Shown here: positions 46,991 to 59,460 of the stretch, piece after piece | How positions within the stretch are numbered: the stretch's first letter is position 1 | Layout: every line of letters begins with the position of its first letter | Assembly: GCF_047948215.1 (NCBI RefSeq) | Contig: NC_134458.1 | Location: forward strand, 132,683,571 to 132,747,570 | Source: Lycorma delicatula | Lineage: Eukaryota > Arthropoda > Insecta > Hemiptera > Fulgoridae | Reading direction: 5' to 3' | Length of the DNA stretch: 64,000 bases | Made by a program: the position numbers and the translations under genes | The notes under the pieces: model-generated | What the model saw: the letters and a program-made list of their open reading frames with translations, nothing else | The model's database searches: none | What the model was told of the DNA's origin: nothing

Positions 46991-48375
46991 TCAAAGCAGT
47001 TGCTCAATGTGGCCGCCATTCTTTTCAATGCATAGTTTAGCTTCGTGTATCCATGCTATTCGGGCACGTCTAATAGCATCATTATCATTATTAGTAGTAG
47101 ATCCAACTTCTATTATATGATCGGAAGATCAAGGTGACATTTTACTGGTCCGTTTCGACCAATCCATTTCTTACTAAATGTGTTATTTAAATGATTCATC
47201 ACATCACGGTAGTAGTGAGTAGGTGGGCCATCATTGAAAAACCACATCTGCACTCTATCTGCAAGTGGAATATCTTCCAAGTGTATCGTCAGATTTGTTT
47301 GCAAAAGAAGAAACACCACACATTAAACGAAAGTGCAATGGAAATAACTTGTAGCAGTCTCATGAGGATTTTCAACTGCCGAAGTGTGAGTGTTTCCATA
47401 AATTTACAATGCTATTTCTTGTAAAACAGAATTCATTAATAATTAGAATATTACTTAGGAGATCGGGTAATTGAAACCCAACCACCAAAGAACACCGACA
47501 TCCATGATCTAGTATTCAAATCCGTATAAAAGTAACTGCCTTTACTAAATTTGAACGCTGGAACTCTCGACTTTGAAATCAGCTGATTTGCGAAGACGAG
47601 TTCAACCGAGACCATCCCGATTGGTGGTATCACTCCCTGTGAATGACTAACCGAGCAATAACAGCACAAACAATGCTCAAATGAATATTCAAATGCTAGA
47701 CACTAAACTTAATTGTTGATCAGCTGTTATTGCCAACTAAGTGTTATCCAACCATTATTAATTTAGTACCCCTATGAACTGGTAAATGATTTCACTATAA
47801 CGTGCTGAATTTCTTTCTACAAATATTATTGGGTCACTATTCTTCTCCAGAGTACTGTAACCCACACCCTAATCTTTCGGTCATGTAGAGGAATTTCAGT
47901 TACACTATGTTGTTTGTTGGCAGCCATAAAAGTGAGTTATGTGCATGCACATACTCTGATAAATGGAACCATGCCTCATTGGATAGAAAACATAATATAG
48001 TCAAACACATCATCAGAATTATCCATTAGAAACTGTTGAAACCACTCATATTGTCAAATACGCTTTTGTGAACAAGTTTTGAATAGCTTTCGCTTTATAT
48101 AGGATGAACTGAGATTCTTACAAACTGCCTTGTGTCCAGTTGCAACAACAACTTGTAGTTTTTCTATCAGGTCAAATTTCACTATGAGAAATATTCCCTC
48201 TTCTAAAGCAAATAACATTCTGAGCGAAAACAGAGACACGGTTTCAATTGTTCAAAGGAGACGAACACAATGAACAAAGAAACACTTGCACCTTCTTGTC
48301 TGAAAGATCATCAGCCAGACTGGTTTGCCGAGTAAAATGCACAGGATTACCAATCTTTGCAGAAACCATTACTCT
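46991..48375 (-). pseudogene. IS630/Tc1-mariner-like transposase remnant 2, interrupted by a SINE
   Basis: Minus-strand pieces in order are YEWFQQFLMDNSDDVFDYIM near 48030, a region matching the FSDEAWFHLSG block near 47960 with the catalytic part degraded, LHDRKIRVWVTVLWRRIV near 47860, then after a SINE (47466-47628) IHLEDIPLADRVQMWFFNDG (second catalytic Asp in NDGPPTHY), LNNTFSKKWIGRNGPV, and the C-terminus IRRARIAWIHEAKLCIEKNG followed by GHIEQLL and a stop at 46991. The family form of the C-terminus is CIE..GGHFEHLL. Many stops and frameshifts; no activity expected. Confidence 0.78.
47466..47628 (-). repeat. tRNA-derived SINE (family A) copy inside transposase remnant 2
   Basis: Minus-strand reading shows ATGGTCTCGG-TTGAACTCGT, CAAATCAGCTGATTTC, AGCGTTCAAATTT (decayed B box), GGCAGTTACTTTTATACGGA, TTTGAATACTAGATCATGGA and TTGGTGGTTGGGTTTCAATT, matching 37768-38068. 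It stops after that block, so the 3' third is missing. Open frames across it are chance. Confidence 0.8.
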
Positions 48376-48639
48376 CAGCAAACAAAATACAAACTCTCAA
48401 CATATAATTGTGTTTATATAGATGGATGTGAAGTTCCTTTAGAATAGTTATAAAATTATTAGGATAGGTGCAGCTTACCTTCTATAGATCTAAAACATCT
48501 GTGTGGGTTCCACCATATTCAAAGCACAGCTTTATGCACCTACATTTCTGGCTTTTCATCCACAACAGCATATCAGGGGGATCATTTCAAATGCTGGTCG
48601 AACACGTCTGGGAGCTGCTCGTTGATGTATTTTCATTTT

Positions 48640-49239
48640 CAGTTTTCTTTTTTACAAAATCCCAGAGTGCATTGTCAGGTGTGGTGAGATCAAAGCTTCT
48701 TGGTGGCTAAGGCAATGTAGACAGTAACTCTTCTCGCCTACGTTTGATTTGTGATTCAAAAAAATTTCATTGAGGCGTCTGCGGAGATTCAAAGCAAAAT
48801 GTGCTGTAGCATCATCTTATTGAAATGTAATGATATCAGTGATCAATTTTGTCATTAATTCTGGAAGCAACCACTTGTCGATCATTCTCAGATAACTGTG
48901 TTGATAAATTGTGCCATCAAAAATATATGAACCAGGTAGATGTTCAACTGTCGTCACAGCCCAAATCATAACATGAAGCGGATAGTGTTCAATTACCTCA
49001 AAAGTGAGCATTGTGTGCTGGACAAAAATATTTAACTTTTTAAAATCAAGAATACTTCTCGTTGCAAAACCCTTCTTCACCCATGTTATTAATGTTTGCT
49101 AAGATGGTGACAATTTCTCTAACTGCACAAAGAAGTCATTCATAATGTTCTCCAGTGTTTTACCAGTGTGTGGTTGTTTGTGGACCTAAACACAAGCTAA
49201 CATACACTCTTTGACAGTGAACGTACTCGTGTCTGCCAT
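48640..49239 (-). pseudogene. IS630/Tc1-mariner-like transposase remnant 3, internally deleted
   Basis: Starts at an ATG (complement of 49237-49239): MADTSTFTVKECMLACV, a stop, VHKQPHTGKTLENIMNDFFV, then QTLITWVKKGFATRSILD, the N-terminal helix-turn-helix region of this insect transposase type. It then jumps to EVIEHYPLHVMIWAVTTVEH, YIFDGTIYQHSYLRMIDKWL and LPEL, ending TFQ-stop-DDATAHFALNLRRRLNEIF, equivalent to FQQDGAPAHF (second catalytic Asp). The segment with the first catalytic Asp (FSDEA.FHLSG) is deleted. Different subfamily from remnant 2 because overlapping regions differ strongly. Confidence 0.75.
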
Positions 49240-49969
49240 CGTTCCACACTCGTCTATGACTGTCATCCACCACGAACGAACATACCAGATGATGTCCAAC
49301 ACTTCTTATCCTTCCCACCTTTTCTAGCAGCAGTGAGTGATATCAGCGGTGAGAATTGGCAGCAGTAGGGCCCGATTAAGCTGGATTTATTACAGTGCAA
49401 AGGGACTTCTCGCCTACTTCATATAGTTGTTTTTTGAACGCATTGTATTAATCATCAGATGAAATTTAATCTTTTGTATTCCTAATCCTTATACAGATAT
49501 TGGTTAGATTCCATTTACCCTTAAAGGTGTAGATGACCCTGATGTGAAATACATATCATTTCTAAAAATAGTATAGCCTATAAACTAAACTGTTCAGTAT
49601 AAACTCTAAACTAAAACTAACTATAAAACCTATAAAAACAAACTGTAAAACTGAAAATTATATAATGTATGTTTGTTGAAAATATAGATTATATTCACAT
49701 TACAAGTTATTTTTTTTATTCCTCAAAGTGAGACTGTGTATAACATACAACATAACTTTTAGAGAAAGTAATTCTGTTAGAAATATGCATCAAAATCATA
49801 AATCATAAAGACCTGACAGATAATGTTGAATGAAAAATGAATGGACTCCTTTCAGCAGGAATAAATTTTATTTATTGTTTTCTCTCAGTAGAGGAAAAAA
49901 TAACGTATAACAACTATTTAATGATACCCAATTATCAGTTAAATATTAATTACGATTAATACGATAATA

Positions 49970-49972
<3 letters not shown>

Positions 49973-50002
<30 letters not shown>
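49973..50002. repeat. (AT)n microsatellite
   Basis: About 14 AT units in palindromic AATTATAT..ATATAATT context. Confidence 0.85.
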
Positions 50003-50009
<7 letters not shown>

Positions 50010-52229
50010 TAATGACATTTATTGCAGAAGTTTATGTGACAAGCTTTTGCTAGTGTAGTTTAGTAATAGTGATACAATCTAGATTCACATTATATATATA
50101 AGTAAGCCTAAAACCCAGGACATGGGTTTCCATACAGATATTTCCTATACAACATTCAATCACAGTATAAGCTGACAGGCATATTAAATATGCTGTAACG
50201 TTTGTCATCTTGGTAACAAGTGATTACATTTAAAGCTCATAATCAGGCAAGGATTTAGGGTTTTTGACCATCTGGACTATATTGATTTTACTACCCTGTA
50301 ACTGATTTTCCTAGCTTAGTATATGTAGTAATGAATTACATATGGTAATACACTATGAATGCTTGGTTCAGATTATTAAATACAAGAAACTAAGGATTAT
50401 GTTTAAAATTAGAAATCCATAGAATTAATTACAATAAAGGATAAATGATGATGGCCTTGGAAAATTTTATTCTCCCCTCAGTGACCTTGACTGATTTTAT
50501 TTAAAATTTTATTTTGATATACTTCTTGCATATTCATGTACAACCTTGGTCTTGATTAGTGCCAGGCAAACCAATCTTGAAACAATGTATTTTATTAAAC
50601 TTGATAAAGTACTCATACATTATCTTAAATTTTTTAGTTTCAGTATTCCATATTAAGATAAAACTTATTCTTCTCATCCAGTTTTCTAATTACTTTTCTT
50701 TCTTTAAAACAAAATCACTTCTTTAAGTTCCATATACCAAATCTTTGTCTGACATGAATTAATATTTCAATATCCAAAAAAGACACATTCTGTAAACATT
50801 TTTTTGTGTTTAAATTTGATAAAGTTTTACATAAGTTGCTGTTGAGTACAAATAAATATGAATTCATGCATTTGTAAATATGCTGTATTTTCAGTTCTTC
50901 ATTTTGTAACGTAGCTTTAAATTGTTCATACTTTTGATGCAATATTATTAATAAATTAAAATTGCAGGTTTACATTTGAATAATTTAAAATGTCTTACAT
51001 AATACAGAGTTATTTCAGGCATCAATAAGTAACTCAGAATATATACTTAGCCTTTAATAGTACTAGTAACATTTAAATGTCACAATATCAGTGATATTAA
51101 TACATTACCTAACCTTTTAATGATCAACTGGAATTAATTTCTTAAGGTAAGTGATTAAAATTTTAAAAATTTGTTTTGGTCAAAACTTAAAATTCATACA
51201 TTGTATTTGTATTTATGATATTTGTTGTTCGGATGATTGAGAATTGCTTAGACTCCTACTTTTAATTACTTTATATTAATTTTGACAGTTGTTTATGAGA
51301 AAAAAACACACCTAGAAGAATCATACATAGAGATTTTTCTGAGCATTATTTTATCCTATCCATAACAGTTGAATGTAATCTTCAATACATAAAATAGATT
51401 TCACAGAATCCAAAGTTACGATAAGTCATCTTCAGTCAATAAAATAACCTAGGATGTACTTCAAAAATTGAGTAAACATTGGCTTTGGCTATTATTTTCA
51501 GTGGACATTTCTTTCATTGCATATATCATTTGTAGTTGATAATTGTAAAGATTATACTGGTTGTTGATGTAAGTCTTATTATTTATGATTTGTTTTATGA
51601 TGGCATAGCAGGAAGCTTTAGTTTTCAAATTAATCAAGTTGATACTAACCTGATATTTATAAATATTTAGAGGACATTCAGTAATGATAAGTGAAATAGA
51701 GTACTTTTAAATTAGATACATTTTCTATTATAAGTTGGTTATTTGTCAACTGATTTTCAAACTAATGTACCATTTTGTTCACAATAGAATAAACATTTTT
51801 GTAAATAAAATGCAATGTAATATATCTGAGGATTACCAAGATATAAAGGATGAAATATTCACATGCCCACCATTTTGAAATTTATGACTGCGTTACAGTG
51901 TACATTTTTATTTACTAGATATTGTTGATTTAAATGTGTATACCAAATGTTATTGTGATTCTCAATCCAATCTTGAGATATAAATTCCTCATTAATAAAC
52001 TAAAAACTGCAGAAGGAAAACGAAGGGGAAATCAGCATTTTTTGTTCATTTTGACACAGTATCCAAAAATGTATAGCCAGTCCACCATTTTAGATACACT
52101 CTGTATATCATAAAATATATAATATTATAAATCAGTTGAGAAAAGGAGTAGATGACGAGAACCTGAAAGCTACAATTTAAGAGAGAATGAGAAAGGATGT
52201 AGTCTATCCCAATTGTTGAAAACCACGTT

Positions 52230-52690
52230 AAAAGGTTAGTGTATGGTAAAAAGTTTTTGTAGACAAAATTAATCTTATGTAAAACATATGTAGGAAAAGA
52301 AGATTTGAAAATGTGCGTATGGAATAAAGTAGTGAACAGAAGTGAAACATGAACAACCACAATAAAGAATAGAGGCTTCTGAAAATTGGCATTATGGAAG
52401 AAAATGTAAATTAGTTTAGTTATCGAAATTCAGAAACGTTTTAAGACAAATCACAGAAAAAGGAAGTCTGAAGGACAGTCACATCTCAAGAAGAATTAGT
52501 TTAATGGATAATTTATTAAAGCACATAGAGTTTATTAATTTATAAATAGAAGTGTAGAAAGTAAAAAGAAGTGAGTAGACATAGAACACAAAAAACAAAT
52601 AATTTAAGATGTCAGATATGACAAATAATTTAAGGTTAAAAGGTTAATGTAGAGTAAAAGAATGAGGAAGTGCATCAAATAAATCAAGGA
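52230..52690 (+). mobile_element. Very eroded LINE 3' region
   Basis: Plus-strand pieces RRFENVRMESSE, ETWTTTIKNRRLLKIGIMEE-NVN and, near the end, VHQINQGGKN resemble the post-RT region of the 53590 and 6211 LINEs (SVALYGSETWT.., CRAASNQS..). No frame stays open for long. The call rests on order and spacing of weak motifs. Confidence 0.4.
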
Positions 52691-52789
52691 GGAAAAAATA
52701 TATTAGTAAATTTATTTATCAAGGCTTCATATTTCATATCAAAAAAATTAACTTCTTAATCTCTCCTTTTAAATGAACTGTAAGGAGGC

Positions 52790-53590
52790 TTCACTACCAG
52801 ATAGAGCCACTTCACCTATTAAAGTTAATATTGCAGTTACCAGTTAGGAAACAACATACCCAAGTCAGACCACAAACAGTTCCCCAACCAATAACATGAA
52901 GGATGCAGTGGTTCTGCCATTATGGTCCATACAGGATCTACACCCACAAATTTAGTAATGGAAAAAAGGGATTAGGGGTTGACAAAAAAGTGTGATTGGT
53001 AAGAAAGGAAGATCTGCACATTGAGATTAATTGGGGTACTGTACACCTTGCCCCAAACCAATTAATTCCAGTTAAAGTAATCAATCACACCAACAAAAAT
53101 GTTTAAGAATCATGGCCCTAAGTAATTTTTTAATCACTGAATAATCCGTTAGATAACTTTATTTATGTGCCCAAATTGTTTCATAATTTATAGAGTGTGT
53201 TTCTAGGAGTAGTGAAATTACACTTCACTTCAATAAATTATCCTCTAAAACAGTAGCTATTACCCATGGATAGGGGATGGATGAAAAGGAGATGGTTGTA
53301 TATAATTCATAAGTAAGGAATTTTGGCAACCACAGCATCCTAACCACCTTTTACTGCTCGTTAGCAAAGAATTCTCATTAAGGTTGGCAGGGAGTCAGGT
53401 CTACATACTCTTCATAAACAAAGATCATTTTAGAATACATTATAAATTTTTAAAAAATCAATAATTTTTATTTTGGCAAGTTATGAAAGAAAAATGTTCA
53501 ATAATGCTACTTTTTTATATCTCTTAATTTATTATTACATTTCCAAAAGTACTGATTAATGTTATCTTTTTTAATTTACAATGAATTACT
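52790..53590. other. Non-coding DNA, slightly GC-richer, unassigned
   Basis: Contains no open frame with a recognisable domain. Composition at 52790-53060 and 53200-53410 suggests old repeat fragments without a second copy here. Confidence 0.35.
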
Positions 53591-54330
53591 GTCCCACTTT
53601 TATGATGATGATACAGGTATAACATCAGAAAGTGCACAAGAGCTTAATGATCAGTAGAGAAAATGGTGGGAATGAACAAGAAAACTAAAGTAGTGAGAAA
53701 GAAGTTAAGTTACATATTATAATTGGGTGAATGATTAAAGAAGTAATGGAATTTGCTTATCTGGGGAGAAAAATTACTAATGACAGTAAAAAAAAAAACC
53801 ATATTATGTAGGATAAATCAGATAAAATTCTGCTTGCAAAAGAATTTATTTACAACCAACATAATCTCACTTTCTTATCTCTTGAGCTTATAGCTTAATA
53901 CAAATATAAAATGTGGGCAATAAAGAAAGAAGAATAAAGATGGCTTGAATCCTTTGAAATATGGTATTACTGAAAATTGCTGAAGATAAAATGGTGCGAT
54001 AAAATTAATACTAAAAAGAATGAGAGAGGAAAAGATATTCTGTTAATAGAATTATAACAAACAGGAGAAATGAATTCACCAAACATATACTGAGACATGA
54101 TAATATAGAAAAACAAATAATGGAAGGAGTCTTTTTCCTTTCAATTTTGAGGGGAAGAGATGTATAAACAAAGAGGGAAACCAACATTAACATACAAGTT
54201 ATGAAAGATATAAGTTGTGGAAGGTATAAAAAATTGAAAGAAAAATCATCAGAAAGAACTTTTTGAAAAATTCTTGCTGACCAAAGTTTTCAAATAATAC
54301 AGAAGGTAGAAAATGCTATTTTGTATAAAA
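53590..54330 (+). mobile_element. Decayed LINE, reverse-transcriptase C-terminal region
   Basis: Plus-strand pieces in order: DDTGITSESAQELND (after the active-site Asp pair), EFAYLGRKITNDSKKKN (family form F.YLGS.IT.D..), DKILLAKEFIYNQ, LESFEIWYY-KLLKIKWCDK (family form LEAFEMWCYRRMLKIKW.DKV), IIEGV-like MEGV and NINIQVMKDI followed by CGRYKKLKEKS (VMKDIGC..YEEMKRKA). It is the same LINE type as 6211-7028 but much older, with several stops and frameshifts. Confidence 0.7.
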
Positions 54331-55819
54331 GAAATTGTAACAGAACCACTTCTTCTATAAAATAGAATAAATATTAAAATCAGTTTATTTAGAATTCTAG
54401 ATTGAAGTGTAAAGGCTTACACAATATTTTTAAAAAATGCTCTAATTGAGAATTCCTTCTCTTTTTGAAGTTCTTTGAAAACACACTATTATTCAGCAAA
54501 GTTATGAAAATTCAAAACAATGTTAAAAAAATATCATTAACCTAAAGTCTAGAGATATGCTATAATATACTATAAATTGTCATTCCCTGTTTAGTTGTTG
54601 AGATAGAGACATCATAAAAATACAGTTTCACATTTAAGAAATTTATATCTAAATTTAAGTTTATTACTGAAGAAAACTTAACAGTTAATTTTTTCTTAAG
54701 GGAAAGTTGAAAGCCTTGATCGTTGCACATCCACTCCTAATTACTCTTGGTCGGGCTGTGATGTAATCTTTTAGATTTAAAAATGTTGCCAATCTAAATT
54801 TCATTGTACCGTTTAGCTGTGGTAGTAATTTAAAAGTTAAGATTTATCAGCAAATAGTAGCAAAAAATGTTTTTATTACTCCTTTTAAGTAAACACAATT
54901 AACTTTAAAATTTAAATTTAAGACCTTTTCTCTAATATCTAAATTAAATTCATTTGTGTAAAAAGAGAAAAGTTTTTAGTTTTACTTTTTTAAATTGTAT
55001 TTATTTTAGTGTAACAATGTACAAAAACTAATAAAATAAATCTAAAGCATTAATATTCATGACAGTGAAAAAACATCATTTTTAAGTACTACACTCTCTC
55101 TCACTCACTTACTCACAGCCTACTAAATAAATAATAAAATTGTCTTTTGCAAGTAAATATTTATTCTGTTGGAATTCATTTAATTACTATAGGTTTTACA
55201 TGGGAAACCTTTCTCCAGAATTAATTCAAGAGATCTTCTAAAATCAGAATAGTGCATTGCAGCTAAGTAAAATAAGGATAGGTAGAGTTAGGAGATGCAA
55301 ACGGAAAGGGTTCCTGTTTGTTCCTGTAGAACTTACCATTAAATACCCTGTGGTTTACAGCTGGATAATTGTATCATATTGTAATAAACTGAACTAACAA
55401 TATATTTGCAACTAATTTAATTATGAACACTTTATTAATTTATTAATTAAATAACTGATTTAAATAAATATCTATATATGTATTAAATTTCTACTTATTT
55501 ATTCTTCTATTTTATTTACAAAGTGCTAAGCACCTTTAAGCATAGTAGTAATTCTACCTACATGATCTGTACTTTAGGACAGTTGGTAAGCAAATATGTT
55601 GAATTATTGCAATTTATAATTTACCTTCTCTCACATTTCTTTATTTTTAACAGTTCAGTGACTTCAACAGTATTTTTTCTATTTTTATTTTTTTTACATT
55701 ATACATGAAAATTCGTCACCCACAATATTACTAAATCATTGTCCATCTTTAAAATCTATAACGTTATATTTTTAAATTAATGATGGAACAAGGAATATTT
55801 ATTTATTGTTTTATTTTAG

Positions 55820-56560
55820 TTTTATAGCCTCATTGGACTACTTTAGTCAATCTCTGTCCAGTCACCTTCTTCAATGAGCGCACTTGTTCTATTCTTTTGA
55901 ATTTCTCTGTACCTCTTCATTCGTTCTGATTTCTCCCTTCTCTCCATTTCATTGTGTGTCATTTGTCCTTAATACTTATTTCCTTGTTTGATAATTCTTG
56001 ATGTTTTCTGTCTTGTTTTGTAAATTTTCTAGAGTTATCTCCAGTATCCTCTCTTATTTCGTTGATCCATCCTATTCTTTGCTTCCTATTCCAAAACTTC
56101 TCTACAATTCTTCAATTTGGTTTCTGGTGCCCTCATGAGATGCCCAAAGAAAGAGATCCTCTTCTTATGTACAGTATCTGTGATGGGGTCTAGCTCCTTG
56201 TACACTACTTCATTTGGCACTATCCACCACTGTCTTTCTCTCTGATGTTTCTTTTTTTAAAAGTTCTTACCATTCTTCTCTCCACTTTTAGGATCTTGTC
56301 AATTCTGGTCCTCTGAGTGACCTTAAAAAGAGTCTACCATAGATTACTTCTGGCTGAACTACTTTTTTGTAGTGTTTTAATTTTGTATTGATGGATAGGC
56401 ATTTTTGTGGACCATGTTAGTTTTAGGGCTTTTATTAGTTATTTCTTGCCAGGTGGGTTTTTCATTTAAATTGTATGTTATAATTTCTCCTAGATATTTA
56501 AATTGAAAATTGTTTTACTATTTTTATTTTCTGTTGTTTACTGTTACGTGTTTTTTAATA
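55820..56560 (-). mobile_element. Decayed LINE of a second type, C-terminal region
   Basis: Minus-strand pieces: KYLGEIITYNLNEKPTWQE, then ...HKNAYPSIQN, EDQN-QDPKSGEKNGKNF in shifted frames, IVEKFWNRKQRIGWINEIRE and DTGDNSRKFTKQDRKHQEL, and a Glu/Arg/Lys-rich end (WREGRNQNE-RGTEKFKRIEQVRS). FKYLGEII.YNLNEK..W is a well-known post-RT block of arthropod LINEs, distinct from the LGS.IT.DG type at 6211. Non-functional. Confidence 0.7.
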
Positions 56561-57489
56561 ATGGGACCGCTGCCATTATTTCTGTTTTTTTCAAACGAGA
56601 TTAGGAACCTGTGTCTGTTCCTCTGAGGAACTTCACATTATAGAACAAGGAGTATATATAAATATATATATATAAACCAAGCACTAGAGACTTCACTGAA
56701 TTAAAGAAACACAGAAGGAATCAGAGACTTGAGACAAATTGCACAGAAATACAAACAAAATTGCAAATCATTCAAAAATTATGTAAACAAAATATTGTAT
56801 ATGACCTGCCTACCCCATATAACTGTTGTATATGACTGTTTACAAAAACATGAACATAATGATTGCTTTAGACTTATAAGACTCATTAATTCAGTACATA
56901 TTAGATTTCAATCATAACATACAATCTAACTTCACCATAACCTAAATCAACATCATTTACATATGAACATGTAAATACAATATACATTTCTCCCTACTTA
57001 TCAAGCTTATGTGGTGATAGCAACAAACAAAAAAAAAATTTAAGAAAAACCCCTAAATTTTCTGCATTCCACTCAACATTTACACAATTATCTACTCAAA
57101 TATTTATCAATAACGTCTTCTGAAATGTGAATTAATTTGTAGTTATTTTTTTACAATAACTTCATATATTTAGCTTAACATTTTTTCATATGTTTATATT
57201 TTTAATAATTAATTTAAACTTTAATCACACCGATGTTTTACTTTATAATTTGTTGTTTATTTTATGATGCTGCAATGATCAAAGTTTTACCATGTTTTTG
57301 CCCTTGATCCATCCAGTAATTTATTTTTTATCAATGTAGTAGATTATGTACCCACTGATATAATTGATATAATATATTAATATGTTCTGATCATTATCAA
57401 AGATATATTTACTTAGTTTGCATGCCCATCCAAAAGATATGTGACGCAGCTTATAAATCAGTCCCAGTGCATCTCCACCAATTGTAATG

Positions 57490-57680
57490 ATATTTGTCAG
57501 GGGGACAGACCTATACAGTTGTACCACAGGCTTTTTGGATCCAGTCAAACTTACATTGGTTCAAGCAGTTAGTCCAGTCTCATTGAATGAGATACAGCCA
57601 CTCACCAATAAGAAAACAACACCGGGACCTGACCCAGCCTGGGATCACTTACTACATAAAATAAAAACTCAAATGTAGCT
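57490..57680 (+). mobile_element. Possible LINE fragment with the start of an RT domain
   Basis: Plus-strand open frame containing VSLNEIQPLTNKKTTPGPD, close to the F...E...A...L...KAPGPDGI block that opens LINE reverse-transcriptase domains; the conserved Gly after PD is not kept. Nothing further of the RT follows, so the call is tentative. Confidence 0.45.
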
Positions 57681-59029
57681 CATAGAAGCTCTGTCTAAGA
57701 GGCTTGATTTTTTATTTTTTGTTGAACAGAAATATGAAACTAGATTTAACCAGTAGACACTTAGTTTGAATATTTTTTGAAATCCCAGATAGGAAACAAG
57801 AATTCTTAGACAGTTTAACTGGTCTGCAGAATCACTTCCCTGCTGGCTACCAGCAGAAGCTAGGGCAACCAACAAACTTCTATGGCACTTAAGAAGAAAT
57901 AAAGGATAAGGAAAGGGGAGGAAAGAGGATGAAGAAAGTCAACCCTCAGAGGAACTACCTGATAGGAATTGATCAGGGTGTTATGTCATCTTTTCCAGTA
58001 CTAGGGCTTGGCTTTGAAATAATCATAAAGTTAATTTTGATATCCATTCAGATAATATTATAATGTTTTGGTAAGTATATTTTCATAAAATCCAGACTTA
58101 TCCTTATATTAGCATTTATATAGTTATATTAGCATTTTTATAGTTATTGTGATTGATGTTCTATTCAGTCATTGAAACATTTAATTTAAAATCCACATAA
58201 ATCCGCTGCAGAGGAAAAGTTTTAAACCCAATAGATCCCACAGACTCATAACATATAATGAATGATATTTATTGAATAATTTGGGATAAATTATGGTGTC
58301 CTTTAGAAATTTATGAGAAAAATTTTGTACTTAAAACGTTATTTCAATTAGCATCATGAATGACCAAATAGTTTATGAAAAGGATATTTATTTAAGTTGG
58401 TACAGCACTAAGAGGAAATTTGAAATGTTGTGTTGTATTGGTTATTCTGATTCTACATTCTCAGTCCTCAAGCCATAAAATTTTACCATTCTTAGTCCTT
58501 AATCAGATATTCTAAATCCAGTAATGTATAAATAAAATTAATCAAAACAGTCTTAAAAATTGAATTACTGTATTTAGTGGCTAAACTATTAAAATTGATA
58601 ATAATAAATTTATACGTTAATTTTGGATGTTGCTTACAACAAAAAAAAAAAAAATCAGTAAATATTTAAGTAACCACTATTGAGTGCTTGTTGAATAGTT
58701 CTAGTAATACACACCTCATTACAAAAGAATACTTTCTAAAAGCCTCACCAAACATACTATAAATAAGAAAAGATTTGGCACAGTAAGGTAAATACTAAAA
58801 TTAAATGTGTTTACAAAATAACCTTATACAAGATAAACTGTATTATAAGAGACTACACATTAGCAGAAAAATAGGATTAAAATTGAATTTTTTTTTACAT
58901 AAACTTAGATAGATGATATGCCAGAAATTTTGATTAAAAATTAAAATTTATTAAAATGCCTACTGTAATCATGTGATTTGACAGATCAAAACTAGTGTTT
59001 TTACTTGTATGAAGTAAAGGAAGTAGTGC

Positions 59030-59460
59030 GATCACAAAAATTTTGGTTTTCAGATTTCAATGGAAATATCCATTTTGACCATCCCTGAATCCATTTTGAC
59101 CATTTTCAGTGTGACATCTGTATGTATGTATCTCGCATAACTCAAAAACGATTAGACATAGGATGTTGAAATTTTGCATTTAGGACAGTCCTAAATGCAA
59201 AATTTTTGTGCACCTCCCCTTTTGAATGCAATCGACTGGACCAAAAGTGTCCAAAATTCAAATTGTTTTGGATTTTGGACTTTTTATTAACTGCAGTAAT
59301 AAGCCATCATTGAGAGCTTTTCAGTAATATATCATAAGTGGTACTTATTTTCATTGGTTCCAGAGTAATAGCGAAATATAGTTTTAATTAATGAAATATT
59401 TGGATCTTAGAAAGGGAAGGCACATCGTTTCAAATCAGACTTCATCACCTTTTTTTTTTT
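59030..59460. repeat. Likely interspersed repeat with a perfect 37-nt palindrome
   Basis: Carries phrases common in insect intronic repeats (CTCGCATAACTCAAAAACGA, CAATCGACTGGACCAAAAGT), ends in a poly(T) run at 59451-59466, and contains at 59169-59205 a palindrome of 17-bp perfect arms (AAATTTTGCATTTAGGA) around a 3-base centre. No second copy in this window, so the repeat status is recall-based. Confidence 0.45.

Noticed and set aside
47113..47669. Several overlapping 60-80 codon frames on both strands
   Set aside because: They are pieces of transposase remnant 2 and the inserted SINE, or their antisense; not separate genes.
52046..52360. 104-codon minus-strand open frame
   Set aside because: Hydrophobic and aromatic-rich because it is antisense to an A-rich eroded LINE; no domain recognised.
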